Origin: JASHVB01 sp035535035 | Lineage (GTDB): Bacteria; Pseudomonadota; Alphaproteobacteria; Acetobacterales; Acetobacteraceae | DNA: 64,000 nucleotides | Direction of reading: 5' to 3' | Assembly (NCBI GenBank): GCA_035535035.1 | Contig: DATLQW010000081.1 | Location: 1-64,000, forward strand | Part shown: piece after piece, positions 17,201 to 26,164 of the stretch | Position numbering within the stretch: the stretch's first letter is position 1 | Layout: every line of letters starts with the position of its first letter | Position numbers and translations under genes: made by a program | The notes under the pieces: generated by a model | Seen by the model: the letters and a program-made list of their open reading frames with translations, nothing else | Told to the model about the DNA's origin: nothing | Databases searched by the model: none

Positions 17201-17728
17201 GGCCTGGCCGAGACGGTGGCGCGCACGCTGTATCGCTTGATGGCCTACAAGGATGAATACGAGGTCGCCCGCCTGTATGCCGATCCGGCGTTCCGCGACA
17301 GCCTCGACGCGCAATTCGAAGGCGGCTACCGGATCGAGTTCAACCTCGCGCCGCCGCTGTTCGCGAAGCGCGATCCGGCCACCGGACATCTGGTCAAGCG
17401 CGGCTATGGAGCCTGGCTGTTGCAGGCATTCCGTGTGTTGGCGAAACTGAAGCGGCTGCGCGGCACGCTGCTCGATCCGTTCGGCCACACCGAGGAACGC
17501 CGGATGGAACGGCGGCTGATCACCGAATACGAATCGCTGCTGCGCACGATCATCGCCGCGCTGACGCCGGACAATCACGCGGTGGCGATGGAGTTGGCTG
17601 GCGCCGCTGACCGCATACGCGGCTATGGCCACGTCAAGCAGCAGAGCGTCGCGCAGGTTAAGGCGACGGAAGCGCGGCTGTTGGCGCGTATGCGGAAGGC
17701 CGAACCGGAACTTGCGGCGGCGGAATGA
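14240..17728 (+). CDS. Indolepyruvate ferredoxin oxidoreductase, single-chain (IorA-IorB type)
   Basis: This 1162-residue enzyme oxidatively decarboxylates aryl- or branched-chain 2-oxo acids to acyl-CoA with ferredoxin as acceptor. The order is a pyrimidine-binding/transketolase N-terminal domain (SGYRGSPLGGYD near 52-63), the TPP-binding domain with CSGCPHNTSTN near 435 and GGEGAAWIGQAP near 476, and a 4Fe-4S segment near 637-680 (CEGCGDCSAQSNC then CNKDFSCLKGFC). A gamma-type domain follows from about 722 (GILVTGIGGTGV, then STGLSQKNGAVMSHVR), and the C-terminal helical tail covers about 950-1150. This matches the long fused form seen in proteobacteria, involved in aromatic or branched amino acid breakdown. 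The ATG at 14240 follows the preceding stop by four bases, so it is probably co-transcribed with the dioxygenase genes. Confidence 0.92.
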   Translation: MDAAVIPANVSLDDKYALDKGRVYLTGIQALVRLPLMQQARDRASGLNTGGFISGYRGSPLGGYDTALHGARAFLEQHNIRFHPGLNEDMAATSLWGSQQVGLFDGATVDGVFGIWYGKGPGVDRCGDVFKHANAAGTSRRGGVLAIMGDDHGANSSTLAHQSEQVMAAAMMPILNPATLQDYLDFGLFGFALSRFSGCWVGFKAVGQTVETSGSVAVDIARPDIVIPGDFPIPQGGLNIRRPDPPLDQEKRLHGPRMAAVAAFARANALDRVVIAPRVPLLGIATTGKSYLDVREALDELGLSDDDAAALGIRLYKIGLVWPLEGQGARRFASGLTELLVVEEKRGFIEDQFAKALFNLPERPRLIGKQDEDGNALLPSEGEQSPIQVARVIAERLLRLGVAMPALEQRVARLRELETRAAKQPPLLTRGAYFCSGCPHNTSTNVPDGSRALAGIGCHSLTIFMPERRTHLWSHMGGEGAAWIGQAPFTSEPHVFQNIGDGTYSHSGLLAIRAAAASGVNITYKILFNDAVAMTGGQRVEGGLTVPQITRQVAAEGARKIFVVSDEPDKYAPDAGFPPGVEIRHRDQLDAVQRELREIPGLTILVYDQTCAAEKRRRRKRGTFPDPQKRVFINEAVCEGCGDCSAQSNCVSVQPVETELGRKRRIDQSACNKDFSCLKGFCPSFVTVHGGAPRKAKPPVRAANFDPADALAAPEPRPIERPYGILVTGIGGTGVITIGALLGMAAHLEGKGCTVLDSTGLSQKNGAVMSHVRIAATPEEIHAARIVPGAARLVLACDMVVAAGAEAFAAMEPGVTRAVVNSAVTPTAGFVTNNEIDFQEAAMQRRIRDAVGAGHAEFVAATTLATALLGDSIATNLFMLGYAFQKGLIPLGLDAIMQAIALNGVAVAKNQETFAWGRRAAADPDFVEAAARPATRTAPAPIADLGALVEHRAQLLTAYQDAAYAARYRAAVQSVAVVESARLKGMNGLAETVARTLYRLMAYKDEYEVARLYADPAFRDSLDAQFEGGYRIEFNLAPPLFAKRDPATGHLVKRGYGAWLLQAFRVLAKLKRLRGTLLDPFGHTEERRMERRLITEYESLLRTIIAALTPDNHAVAMELAGAADRIRGYGHVKQQSVAQVKATEARLLARMRKAEPELAAAE

Positions 17729-17937
17729 CCGGCTCATCGACGGCCGCGCGACAGGATTCTAATTTTGCCTCGCGATAATCCCGAATGCCCGATCGTCGCC
17801 GGCTCCGCCTCGCGCAGCTTGTCCAGCAGGGCGGGATCGATCGGCGGCGGGAGTCCAGCGCGGCCGGATTGATCGAGATCAACGCCAGCGGCCCCACAGC
17901 CGGTAAGATTTTGCATCGGAGACGCCTGGAGGTTCCT

Positions 17938-18285
17938 ATGCCGTTCTCGTTGCACATTGCGTTCCGCAATATGGATGCGTCGGACTCGGCCGACGCCCTG
18001 GTGCGCCAGCGCGCCGCGGAGCTGGAGCATCTTTCAGACCGCATCGGTGCCTGCCGCGTGGTGCTGGATTGCGCACACCGACAGAACCAGCTCAGCAGGT
18101 TGTACCGCGTCCACATCGACCTGACGCTGCCGGGCGGTTCGATCGTGGTGAACCGCGACGCCGGCAGCAACCATGCGCATGACGATCTGCAAGCGGCGAT
18201 CCGCGACGCGTTCGATGCGGCGCGACGGCAGTTGCAGGAGCACGTGCGAAAGCATGACGGTGTGGCGAAACGGCGCGAGGAATAA
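17938..18285 (+). CDS. HPF/RaiA-family ribosome-associated protein
   Basis: This 115-residue protein has the sigma-54-modulation/S30AE (HPF) fold: a short beta-alpha-beta-beta-beta-alpha pattern starting with PFSLHIAFRNMDASD and including AELEHLSDRIGACRVVLDCAHRQN, then IDLTLPGGSIVVNRD and a final helix HDDLQAAIRDAFDAARRQLQEH. Family members bind the 30S decoding region and support ribosome hibernation or translation arrest. It is the short form without the C-terminal dimerisation domain of long HPF. TGGAGG lies five bases before the ATG at 17938, deciding against an in-frame start at 17785. It stands alone between iorA-like and gltD, which is on the other strand. Confidence 0.85.
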   Translation: MPFSLHIAFRNMDASDSADALVRQRAAELEHLSDRIGACRVVLDCAHRQNQLSRLYRVHIDLTLPGGSIVVNRDAGSNHAHDDLQAAIRDAFDAARRQLQEHVRKHDGVAKRREE

Positions 18286-18320
18286 TCCTGTCGCCCGAGC
18301 GCAAAATTCCCTCTTTTGGT

Positions 18321-19775
18321 CTATGCCGGCAGCAGGCTTGATCCCATCAGGAATGCATCGACTGCCCGGGCGCACTGGCGTCCCTCGCGGATTGCCCAAA
18401 CCACCAGCGACTGGCCGCGCCGCATGTCGCCGGCGGCGAACACCTGGTCCACCGATGTGCGGTAGTCCACGGTGTTCGCGGCGACGTTGCCGCGTGCATC
18501 CAGCGCCAATCCCGTCTGTTCCAGCATCCCTGGACGCCGCGGCCCCAGGAAGCCCATTGCCAGCAGCACAAGGTCCGCCTTCAGGCTGAAATCGCCGCCG
18601 GCGACCTCGCGCATCTGCATGCGTCCATCGTCGCCCTTCACCCACTCGATGCGCGCGCATTCCAGCGCTTCGATCCGGCCGTTGCCGCCGGTCGCGCGCT
18701 TGGTCAGCACCGCCCAGTCGCGGCCGGCACCTTCCTCATGCGCGTGCGAACTGCGCAGCCTCAACGGCCAGTCGGGCCAGGTCAGCGCCTTGTTCTCGCG
18801 ATCCGGCGGCTTCGGCAGGATTTCGAGCTGCGTCACCGACGCCGCGCCCTGGCGAAACGCCGTGCCGATGCAGTCCGAGCCGGTGTCGCCGCCGCCGATG
18901 ACGATGACATGCTTGCCCGCGGCGCTGATCGTGCCGTCCGGTGCCGCGTGCGCTTCGCTGTCGCCGGCGCCGCGCTTGTTCTGCTGTACCAGATAGTCCA
19001 TGGCGAAATGCACGCCGGCATGCTCGCGCCCAGGCATCGGCAGGTCGCGCGGCCATTCCGCGCCGCCGGCCAAGACGATCGCGTCGTGATCGTCGAGCAA
19101 CGCATCCACCGTGATCGTGCCGGCGCCGATCTCCACGCCCGGGCGGAACGTTACGCCCTCCGCCTCCATCTGTTCGATGCGGCGGTCGATCAGGTGCTTT
19201 TCCATCTTGAAGTCGGGAATCCCGTAGCGCAGCAGACCACCGATGCGGTCGCTCTTCTCGAACACCGTCACGTCGTGTCCGGCGCGCGCGAGCTGCTGCG
19301 CGCAGGCCAGGCCGGCAGGGCCCGAGCCGACCACGGCGACGCGCTTGCCGGTGGCCCGCGCGGGCGGCAGCGGTGCGATCCAGCCTTCCTGCCAGCCGCG
19401 ATCGACGATGCTGCACTCGATCGTCTTGATGGTCACGGGGTTGTCGTCGATGTTCAGCGTGCAGGACGCTTCGCAGGGCGCCGGGCAGACGCGGCCGGTG
19501 AACTCCGGAAAGTTGTTGGTGGAGTGCAGCACGGTCAGCGCCTGGCGCCACTGGTCGCGGTAAACGAGGTTGTTCCAGTCCGGGATCATGTTGTTGACCG
19601 GACAGCCCTGGTGGCAGAACGGAATGCCGCAATCCATGCAGCGCGCGGCCTGCCGGCCGACCGCCTCGGCCGGCATCGGCTTGACGAATTCCTTCCAGGT
19701 GTGGCGGCGGATGTCAGGCTTGTCGTAGCCGCGATCCTGCCGCTCGATCTCAAGAAAGCCGGTGGGCCTGCCCAT
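18321..19775 (-). CDS. gltD: Glutamate synthase (NADPH) small subunit
   Basis: This 484-residue flavoprotein passes electrons from NADPH to the large subunit for glutamate formation from glutamine and 2-oxoglutarate. It has the N-terminal iron-sulfur cysteines in RCMDCGIPFCHQGCPVNN (about 46-63) and VCPAPCEASC (about 94-103). It then has the FAD motif VAVVGSGPAGLACAQ near 145, KSDRIGGLLRYGIPDFKM near 173, the NADPH motif VIVIGGGDTGSDCIG near 289 and the C-terminal FAD segment VFAAGDMRRGQSLVVWAI near 445. Full length. It follows gltB by 54 bases on the same strand and is the second gene of the operon. Confidence 0.97.
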   Translation of the reverse strand: MGRPTGFLEIERQDRGYDKPDIRRHTWKEFVKPMPAEAVGRQAARCMDCGIPFCHQGCPVNNMIPDWNNLVYRDQWRQALTVLHSTNNFPEFTGRVCPAPCEASCTLNIDDNPVTIKTIECSIVDRGWQEGWIAPLPPARATGKRVAVVGSGPAGLACAQQLARAGHDVTVFEKSDRIGGLLRYGIPDFKMEKHLIDRRIEQMEAEGVTFRPGVEIGAGTITVDALLDDHDAIVLAGGAEWPRDLPMPGREHAGVHFAMDYLVQQNKRGAGDSEAHAAPDGTISAAGKHVIVIGGGDTGSDCIGTAFRQGAASVTQLEILPKPPDRENKALTWPDWPLRLRSSHAHEEGAGRDWAVLTKRATGGNGRIEALECARIEWVKGDDGRMQMREVAGGDFSLKADLVLLAMGFLGPRRPGMLEQTGLALDARGNVAANTVDYRTSVDQVFAAGDMRRGQSLVVWAIREGRQCARAVDAFLMGSSLLPA

Positions 19776-19829
19776 CGTGTTCTCCGAAACAAACCCTCTC
19801 CCGCGCAGTGGGGGTGGGCTACTGTGCCG

Positions 19830-22800
19830 CTACTCCGCCGCCACGGTCTCCGCCGCCGCCTGCTCCGCCCGCAATTCCTGCAGCGCGCGGCGGAAGTCGC
19901 GGGGCACCACCTTGACGAAGCGTGCGAGCGCGTTCTCCCAATCGTCCAGCAACGCGCGCGCCCGCGCGCTGCCGGTGAACAGCAGGTGTCGCTCGACCAC
20001 GATGCGCAGGCGTTCGGCGTCGTAGCGCAGCGGGTCGCCCATGCCGCTGTCCTCGACGCTCACCGCGCGCTGGCGCGGGCGGCCGGGGACATCGGCGAGC
20101 CCGATCTCCGGCGGGGCGATCGGCTCCAGATCGACGCCGGTCAGGTTGCACAGCCTCTTGAACCTGGCATGCTCGTCATAGACATAGGCGATGCCGCCCG
20201 ACATGCCGGCGGCGAAATTGCGGCCGGTGGCGCCCAGCACCACGACGGTGCCGCCGGTCATGTATTCGCAGCCGTGGTCGCCGCAGCCTTCCACCACCGC
20301 GACGGCACCGGAGTTGCGCACCGCGAAGCGCTCGCCGGCGACGCCGTTGAAATATGCCTCGCCCGCGATCGCTCCGTACAGCACGGTGTTGCCGACGATG
20401 ATGTTGTCCAGCGGATCGCGCTTCGCCTCCGGTGGCTGGCGCACCACGACACGGCCGCCGGACAGGCCCTTGCCGACATAGTCGTTGCCGTCGCCGGTCA
20501 GGTTCAGCGTCACGCCGCGCGCGAGGAATGCGCCGAAGCTGCCGCCCGCCGTGCCGTGCAGGTTGATGGCGATCGTGTCGTCCGGCAGGCCGGCATGGCC
20601 GTAGCGCTGCGCCACCTCGCCCGACAGCATCGCGCCGACCGTGCGGTTGACGTTGCGGATCTCATGCTCGATGCGCACCGGCTCACCGTGTTCCAGCGCC
20701 CGCGCGGCGACGGCGATGAACTGCTTGTCCAGCGCGCGATCCAGGTGGTGGTCCTGCTTCTCGCAATTGTGGATTGCCACGCCGTGCTTCGGCGTCACCT
20801 GGTACAGGACCCGCGACAGATCGACGCCCTTGGCCTTCCAGTGGTCGATGACGGGGCGCGTGTCCAGCCGGTCCACGCGGCCGATCATCTCGCTGAAGCT
20901 GCGGAAGCCGAGCTGCGCCATCAGCTCGCGCACTTCCTCGGCGATGTAGAAGAAGAAGTTGATGACGTGTTCCGGCGTGCCGGTGAAGCGCGCGCGCAGC
21001 ACCGGGTCCTGCGTGGCGATGCCGACCGGGCAGGTATTCAGGTGGCATTTGCGCATCATGATGCAGCCGGCGGCGATCAGCGGCGCGGTGGAGAAACCGA
21101 ACTCGTCGGCGCCGAGCAAGGCGCCGATCACCACGTCGCGGCCGGTGCGCAGCCCGCCATCGACCTGCACCGCGATGCGCCCGCGCAAGCCGTTCAGCAC
21201 CAGCGTCTGCTGGGTTTCCGCGAGGCCGATTTCCCACGGCGACCCGGCATGCGTCAGCGAGGTCAGCGGCGAGGCGCCGGTGCCGCCCTCGAAGCCGGAG
21301 ATGGTCACGTGGTCGGCGCGCGCCTTCGACACGCCGGCCGCCACCGTCCCGACGCCCACTTCCGACACAAGTTTTACCGACACTCGCGCGCGCGGATTGG
21401 CGTTCTTCAGGTCGTGGATGAGCTGCGCCAGATCCTCGATCGAGTAGATGTCATGATGCGGCGGTGGCGAGATCAATCCCACGCCCGGTGTCGAATACCG
21501 CACGCGGGCGATGTTCTTGTCCACCTTGCGGCCGGGCAACTGGCCGCCTTCGCCGGGCTTGGCCCCCTGCGCCATTTTTATCTGCAGGTCGTCGGCGTTG
21601 ACCAGGTATTCCGCGGTGACGCCGAACCGTCCCGACGCCACCTGCTTGATCGCCGAGCGCATTGAATCACCGTTCGGCAGCCTCTTGTAACGGTCGGACT
21701 CTTCGCCGCCCTCGCCGGTGTTGGATTTTCCGCCGATGCGGTTCATCGCGATGGCGAGCGTGGTGTGCGCCTCGCGCGAGATCGAGCCGAAGCTCATCGC
21801 ACCGGTGGCGAAACGGTGCACGATCGAGGCCGCGGGTTCCACCTCGTCCAGCGGCACCGGCGTGTCGGCAGCGCGCAACTGCATCAGGCCGCGGATGGTC
21901 AGATGTCGCGTGCTCTGGTCGTTGATGGTCTGGGTGAACTCGCGGAACGTCGCGAAGGATTCGCCGCGCACCGCGTGCTGCAGCTTCGTCACCGAATCCG
22001 GCGTCCAGGCATGCGCCTCGCCGCGCAGGCGAAACGCGTAGTCGCCGCCGACATCGAGCATGTCCTGATAGATCGGGTTGCCGTCATAGGCATTGCGATG
22101 GCGCTGCACCGCTTCTTGCGCGATCTCGTGGAAGCCGACACCCTCGATCTGCGTGGCGGTACCGGTGAAGCACTTCTCCACGAAGTCGGAAGCGAGGCCG
22201 ACCGCGTCGAAGATCTGTGCGCCGCAATAGGACTGGTAGGTGGAGATCCCCATCTTGGAGATCACCTTCAGGATGCCCTTCCCAACCGCCTTGATGTAAT
22301 TCTTCTGAACCTCATACGCCTTCAGCGGCATGCCGTTCTGCACGCGCAGTTGTTCCAGCGTCTCGAACGCCGTGTATGGGTTGATCGCTTCCGCGCCGTA
22401 GCCCGCGAGCACGCAGAAATGATGCACCTCGCGCGCCTCGCCGGTCTCCACCACCAGGCCGGTGCTGGTGCGCAGGCCCTGGCGGATCAGGTGGTGATGC
22501 GTCGCCGCGGTGGCGAGCAAGGCAGGGATGGGGATTCGGTGCGGTCCTACCTCGCGGTCGGAGAGGATCAGGATGTTGTGGTTCGCCAGCACGGCATCGG
22601 TCGCCTCGCGACAGACGCGTTCGATGGCGCGCTGCATGCCCTCGGCGCCTTCCGCGGCGGCCCAGGTGGTGTCGATCGTCGCGGTGCGGAACGCGCCGAC
22701 CTCCAGGCTGTCGATGCCCTTGATCTTGTCCAGGTCGCCGTTGGTCAGGATCGGCTGCGACACTTCCAGCCGGTAGTGGTTGCCGGCGTGGTGGCCGAGC

Positions 22801-24518
22801 AGATTCGGTCGCGGACCGATCATGGAGACCAGCGACATCACCAACTCCTCGCGGATCGGATCGATCGGCGGGTTGGTGACCTGGGCGAAGTTCTGCTTGA
22901 AGTAGTTGTACAGCAGCTTGGGCTTGTCGGAGAGCACGGCGATCGGCGTGTCGGTACCCATCGAGCCCACCGGATCGTCGCCGTCGCGCGCCATCGGTTC
23001 GAGGAAGAACTGCATGTCCTCCTGGGTGTAGCCGAACGCCTGCTGGTGGCGCAGCAGCGTCTCCATGTCGTTGGGCCGCGGCAGCGCGCGGCGCTCGGGG
23101 CTGTCCGGCAGTTCCTCCAGCTTGAACTGCGTCTCTTTCAGCCATTCGGCATAAGGATGCGCGCCGGCGAGTTTCTGCTTGATCTCGGCGTCGTCGATGA
23201 TGCGGCCTTCCTCAAGGTCGATCAGCAGCATCTTGCCGGGTTGCAGCCGCCACTTGTGGACGATGCGCTCCTCCGGCACCGGCAGCACGCCGGCTTCCGA
23301 GGCCATGATGACGTGGTCGTCATCGGTGACGATGTAGCGCGCGGGGCGCAGGCCGTTGCGATCCAGCGTGGCGCCGATCTGCCGCCCGTCGGTGAAGGCG
23401 ATCGCGGCCGGGCCGTCCCACGGTTCCATCAGCGCGGCGTAGTATTCGTAGAACGCCTTGCGGCTGGCATCCATCAGCGGATTGCCGGCCCAGGCTTCGG
23501 GGATCAGCATCATCATCGCGTGCGCCAGCGAGTAGCCGCCGGCGACCAGGATCTCCAACGCGTTGTCGATGCAGGCGGTATCGGATTGGCCGTGCGGGAT
23601 CAGCGGCCACATCTTGTCGAGGTCGGGGCCGATCAGGTCGGACGACATCGAGCGGCGCCGCGCGTACATCCAGTTGACGTTGCCGCGGACGGTGTTGATC
23701 TCGCCGTTATGCGCCAGGAAGCGGTAGGGGTGCGCCAGTTTCCAGGACGGAAAGGTGTTGGTGGAAAAACGCTGATGCACCAGTGCCAGCGCCGATTCGG
23801 TCAGCGGGTTGCGCAGGTCCGCGTAGAAGCTCTCCACCTGCGGCGCGAGCAGCAGGCCCTTATAGACCATGGTGCGGGTGGAGAAGGAGGGCATGTAGAG
23901 ATTGCTCAGGCCGGGCAGGTGCCGCTTGTCCTCCAGGGCGCGGAGGTTGTTCAGGATCTGCTTGCGGATAGTGAGGATTTTCCGCTCGAACGCGTCCTGG
24001 TCCTTGATCTGCGGGCTGGCGGCGATGATGGCCTGGCGGATGACCGGCATCGTGTCGATCACGCGCCGTCCCAGGCCGGTGAGGTCGGTCGGCACGTCGC
24101 GCCAGCCGACGAAGGTCTGGCCTTCCTTGGCGGCCACCTCGGCGAAATGCTGTTCCGCGTATTCGCGGGCGCGGCTGTCCTGCGGCAGGAAGCACATGGC
24201 GACGGCGTAGCGGCCGGCCTTGGGCAGGCGTTTTCCCTCGTTGTCCGCCCACGCATGCAGCAGGCGGTCGGGCATCTGGATCAGGCAGCCGGCACCGTCG
24301 CCCACCAGGGGGTCGGCGCCCACCGCGCCGCGATGGTCGAGATTGACCAGGATTTTCAGGCCCTGGCGGATCAGGTCGTGCGATTTCCGGCCCTTGATGT
24401 TGGCGACGAAGCCGACCCCACAGGCGTCATGCTCGTTGCGTGGGTCGTACAGGCCCTGTTTGGTAACCATTTCCATGTCGATCTCTGTCCCGGGGTAGCC
24501 GGAGGCGGGGTCTGGCAT
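19830..24518 (-). CDS. gltB: Glutamate synthase (NADPH) large subunit
   Basis: This 1562-residue enzyme has glutaminase and synthase activities of ammonia assimilation. The catalytic cysteine is in HDACGVGFVAN near residue 33; the residues before it would be the propeptide removed on maturation. The glutaminase domain runs to about 430 (TNTFPSWKLAHPYRFLAHNGEINT near 240). The central domain follows, then the synthase domain with SFGSISREAH and GGKSNTGEGGEESDRY near 880-910 and the FMN/3Fe-4S region CHLNTCPVGIATQD near 1155, and last the C-terminal beta-helix with GYxGKGLSGG-type repeats. The ATG at 24518 has AAGGG upstream; 24476 (14 residues shorter) is an alternative. A longer in-frame start at 24734 adds non-family sequence. 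The promoter would lie in the long upstream gap. Confidence 0.96.
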   Translation of the reverse strand: MPDPASGYPGTEIDMEMVTKQGLYDPRNEHDACGVGFVANIKGRKSHDLIRQGLKILVNLDHRGAVGADPLVGDGAGCLIQMPDRLLHAWADNEGKRLPKAGRYAVAMCFLPQDSRAREYAEQHFAEVAAKEGQTFVGWRDVPTDLTGLGRRVIDTMPVIRQAIIAASPQIKDQDAFERKILTIRKQILNNLRALEDKRHLPGLSNLYMPSFSTRTMVYKGLLLAPQVESFYADLRNPLTESALALVHQRFSTNTFPSWKLAHPYRFLAHNGEINTVRGNVNWMYARRRSMSSDLIGPDLDKMWPLIPHGQSDTACIDNALEILVAGGYSLAHAMMMLIPEAWAGNPLMDASRKAFYEYYAALMEPWDGPAAIAFTDGRQIGATLDRNGLRPARYIVTDDDHVIMASEAGVLPVPEERIVHKWRLQPGKMLLIDLEEGRIIDDAEIKQKLAGAHPYAEWLKETQFKLEELPDSPERRALPRPNDMETLLRHQQAFGYTQEDMQFFLEPMARDGDDPVGSMGTDTPIAVLSDKPKLLYNYFKQNFAQVTNPPIDPIREELVMSLVSMIGPRPNLLGHHAGNHYRLEVSQPILTNGDLDKIKGIDSLEVGAFRTATIDTTWAAAEGAEGMQRAIERVCREATDAVLANHNILILSDREVGPHRIPIPALLATAATHHHLIRQGLRTSTGLVVETGEAREVHHFCVLAGYGAEAINPYTAFETLEQLRVQNGMPLKAYEVQKNYIKAVGKGILKVISKMGISTYQSYCGAQIFDAVGLASDFVEKCFTGTATQIEGVGFHEIAQEAVQRHRNAYDGNPIYQDMLDVGGDYAFRLRGEAHAWTPDSVTKLQHAVRGESFATFREFTQTINDQSTRHLTIRGLMQLRAADTPVPLDEVEPAASIVHRFATGAMSFGSISREAHTTLAIAMNRIGGKSNTGEGGEESDRYKRLPNGDSMRSAIKQVASGRFGVTAEYLVNADDLQIKMAQGAKPGEGGQLPGRKVDKNIARVRYSTPGVGLISPPPHHDIYSIEDLAQLIHDLKNANPRARVSVKLVSEVGVGTVAAGVSKARADHVTISGFEGGTGASPLTSLTHAGSPWEIGLAETQQTLVLNGLRGRIAVQVDGGLRTGRDVVIGALLGADEFGFSTAPLIAAGCIMMRKCHLNTCPVGIATQDPVLRARFTGTPEHVINFFFYIAEEVRELMAQLGFRSFSEMIGRVDRLDTRPVIDHWKAKGVDLSRVLYQVTPKHGVAIHNCEKQDHHLDRALDKQFIAVAARALEHGEPVRIEHEIRNVNRTVGAMLSGEVAQRYGHAGLPDDTIAINLHGTAGGSFGAFLARGVTLNLTGDGNDYVGKGLSGGRVVVRQPPEAKRDPLDNIIVGNTVLYGAIAGEAYFNGVAGERFAVRNSGAVAVVEGCGDHGCEYMTGGTVVVLGATGRNFAAGMSGGIAYVYDEHARFKRLCNLTGVDLEPIAPPEIGLADVPGRPRQRAVSVEDSGMGDPLRYDAERLRIVVERHLLFTGSARARALLDDWENALARFVKVVPRDFRRALQELRAEQAAAETVAAE

Positions 24519-25417
24519 TGGCAAACGGCCCTTATGGCGCGCCGAGGCGGTCCCTGGCAACCATGCCGCAGTGCAGCGTAGGGATGCAGAGCCGGCGGGG
24601 CAAGGCAGAAATCGGCCGGGGGAACGGGTTTGTGGGCCGGAGAGCATGTTCCCGATGCGCGTATAGGGGGGAATCTGCCGCCCACGGGTCATGGCTGTGG
24701 GCAAATGCCATGTCGGCATTTTCGATGCAGGCATGAGGGGTGCGCAGTCGGATTACTTTACACCCTGTCCTTCAGATTGGCGCGGACCTTGAACGGGGAA
24801 CCCGAAACCGGACGGTTGCATCGCCAGGCCGAGGGCAATTCACCATTACCTGGCGAGACGGGGCAGCACCGGTGCGAGCGTCTGGCTTCACTGTACCAGG
24901 CGTCTCAGGGTTTCGCTCGTCGGAGCGCATTGACCGTCATGCCGATGCAGGTCGGCGTCCACGATTCAGGTGGTTGTCGCTTGAGAGGTCGCGGATGCAG
25001 CCTCCGCCGGGATGATAGCGAAGCGGGCACCGCTGTGCCGGTGGTAAAGCCGACTGTTATTCACCATCAATCCCACGAAATCCGCCCAGTTGCACTGGGT
25101 TGGACAAAGACCAAACTATTAGCGGGGGGGCCTGATGCTGCGTCGTTGTCGTATGGCAGGTTCGCCACCCATCACGCGGCCCGACCCCCTGTCGGGATAT
25201 TTTACACTTTGCCATGACGGCGCCCCAGCGAATGGCCACGCTGGCGCTTGAGCAACCCACCCACCTGGAGGACCTGACTAACAGCAAGGCCGGCGGCAAT
25301 CGGTGGCGCCGGGGTCGGCGGCGATGCGGAGCGCTGCCGGACGGCCTGAATGACCCCGGCACGCCGTCCGGACGACCGCATTGTTTGTGCCAAACACGCT
25401 TGCCTGCCCTGTTTGCC
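24519..25417. other. Long stretch with no supported gene
   Basis: About 0.9 kb between gltB and the creatininase gene carries only weak frames on both strands with no recognisable domain. It should contain the gltB promoter close to 24519-24740. The part around 25060-25300 is less GC-rich than its surroundings and includes a run of seven Gs near 25124-25130, the kind of composition seen in decayed mobile DNA, but no terminal inverted repeat or transposase fragment could be identified with confidence. Confidence 0.55.
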
Positions 25418-26164
25418 TCAATCAGCGACGAAGCGGCCGTAAACCTCTGCCATGTCTTCCACCGCCACCTGATAGAGGCGCTCGCCATGCTCCGGGGACG
25501 ACAGCGACGGGTCGGAGCCGATGCGGCCGTCCGGGAAGCGGCGGCGGTAGTCGGCGCTGTCGTAGAAAGCCGGACTGCGCGGCGCCACCTTCGGCGACAT
25601 CTGCGCGTGCTTGATCGCGTGCGGCTGGTAGTATTGCGATAGCGAAACCTCTGACGCCGTGGCGTGGCTGCCCTCGGAGTCGCCGTAGAGTTCCTTGGTC
25701 AGCTTTCGCACGCGCGGCCCGTCCGCCCACATCACCATCTTGCAGCGCACCGGCCAGGTATCGGTCGGCGCACGCAGCGACACGTCCGCGTAGATCTCGG
25801 AAAAGGCGGCGCTCACCGTGGCGATGTTGCCGCCGTGGCCGTTGATGAACAGGAAGCGCTCGAACCCGTGGCGGACCAGCGACGTAACGACGTCGTTGAC
25901 CACCGCGATCAGGGTGGAGGGCCGCAGTGTGATGGACCCGGCGAATGCCAGGTGGTGCTGCGACATGCCGATGGTCAGTGTCGGCGCCACCAGACAGCCG
26001 ACGCTGTCTCCCACGCCCTTGGCGACGAACTCCGCGTCCAGGTGATCCGTGCCGATCAGTCCATTCGGCCCATGCTGTTCCGTCGAGCCGATGGGGATGA
26101 CGATGCCGCGCGAGGTGCGCAGGTAGTCCTCGACTTCGTGCCAGGTGGCGAGGGCAAGCTGCAT
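25418..26164 (-). CDS. Creatininase-family protein (creatinine amidohydrolase-like)
   Basis: This 248-residue metal-dependent amidohydrolase-type protein has GIVIPIGSTEQHGPNGLIGTDH near 19-40 (metal ligands E, H and the aspartate), FINGHGGNIATV near 118, and GSHATASEVSLSQY near 168-181, the creatininase hallmarks. Members include creatininase, MftE-like mycofactocin proteases and FAPy deformylases, so the substrate is uncertain. AGGAG lies nine bases before the ATG at 26164; a longer frame to 26335 adds residues from the repeat region and is not supported. It appears to stand alone, downstream of a toxin-antitoxin pair on the same strand. Confidence 0.88.
   Translation of the reverse strand: MQLALATWHEVEDYLRTSRGIVIPIGSTEQHGPNGLIGTDHLDAEFVAKGVGDSVGCLVAPTLTIGMSQHHLAFAGSITLRPSTLIAVVNDVVTSLVRHGFERFLFINGHGGNIATVSAAFSEIYADVSLRAPTDTWPVRCKMVMWADGPRVRKLTKELYGDSEGSHATASEVSLSQYYQPHAIKHAQMSPKVAPRSPAFYDSADYRRRFPDGRIGSDPSLSSPEHGERLYQVAVEDMAEVYGRFVAD

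Noticed and set aside
14522..17737. Open frame of about 1070 codons antisense to the indolepyruvate oxidoreductase gene
   Set aside because: It is a GC-rich shadow frame: arginine, histidine and glutamine-rich with no motif, while the plus strand has the full enzyme signature.
21765..24581. Open frame of about 940 codons antisense to gltB
   Set aside because: Same reason; gltB motifs on the minus strand are complete.
25057..25488. Possible insertion-sequence remnant
   Set aside because: Some bases recall insertion-sequence ends, but no inverted repeats, target duplication or transposase fragment could be shown.
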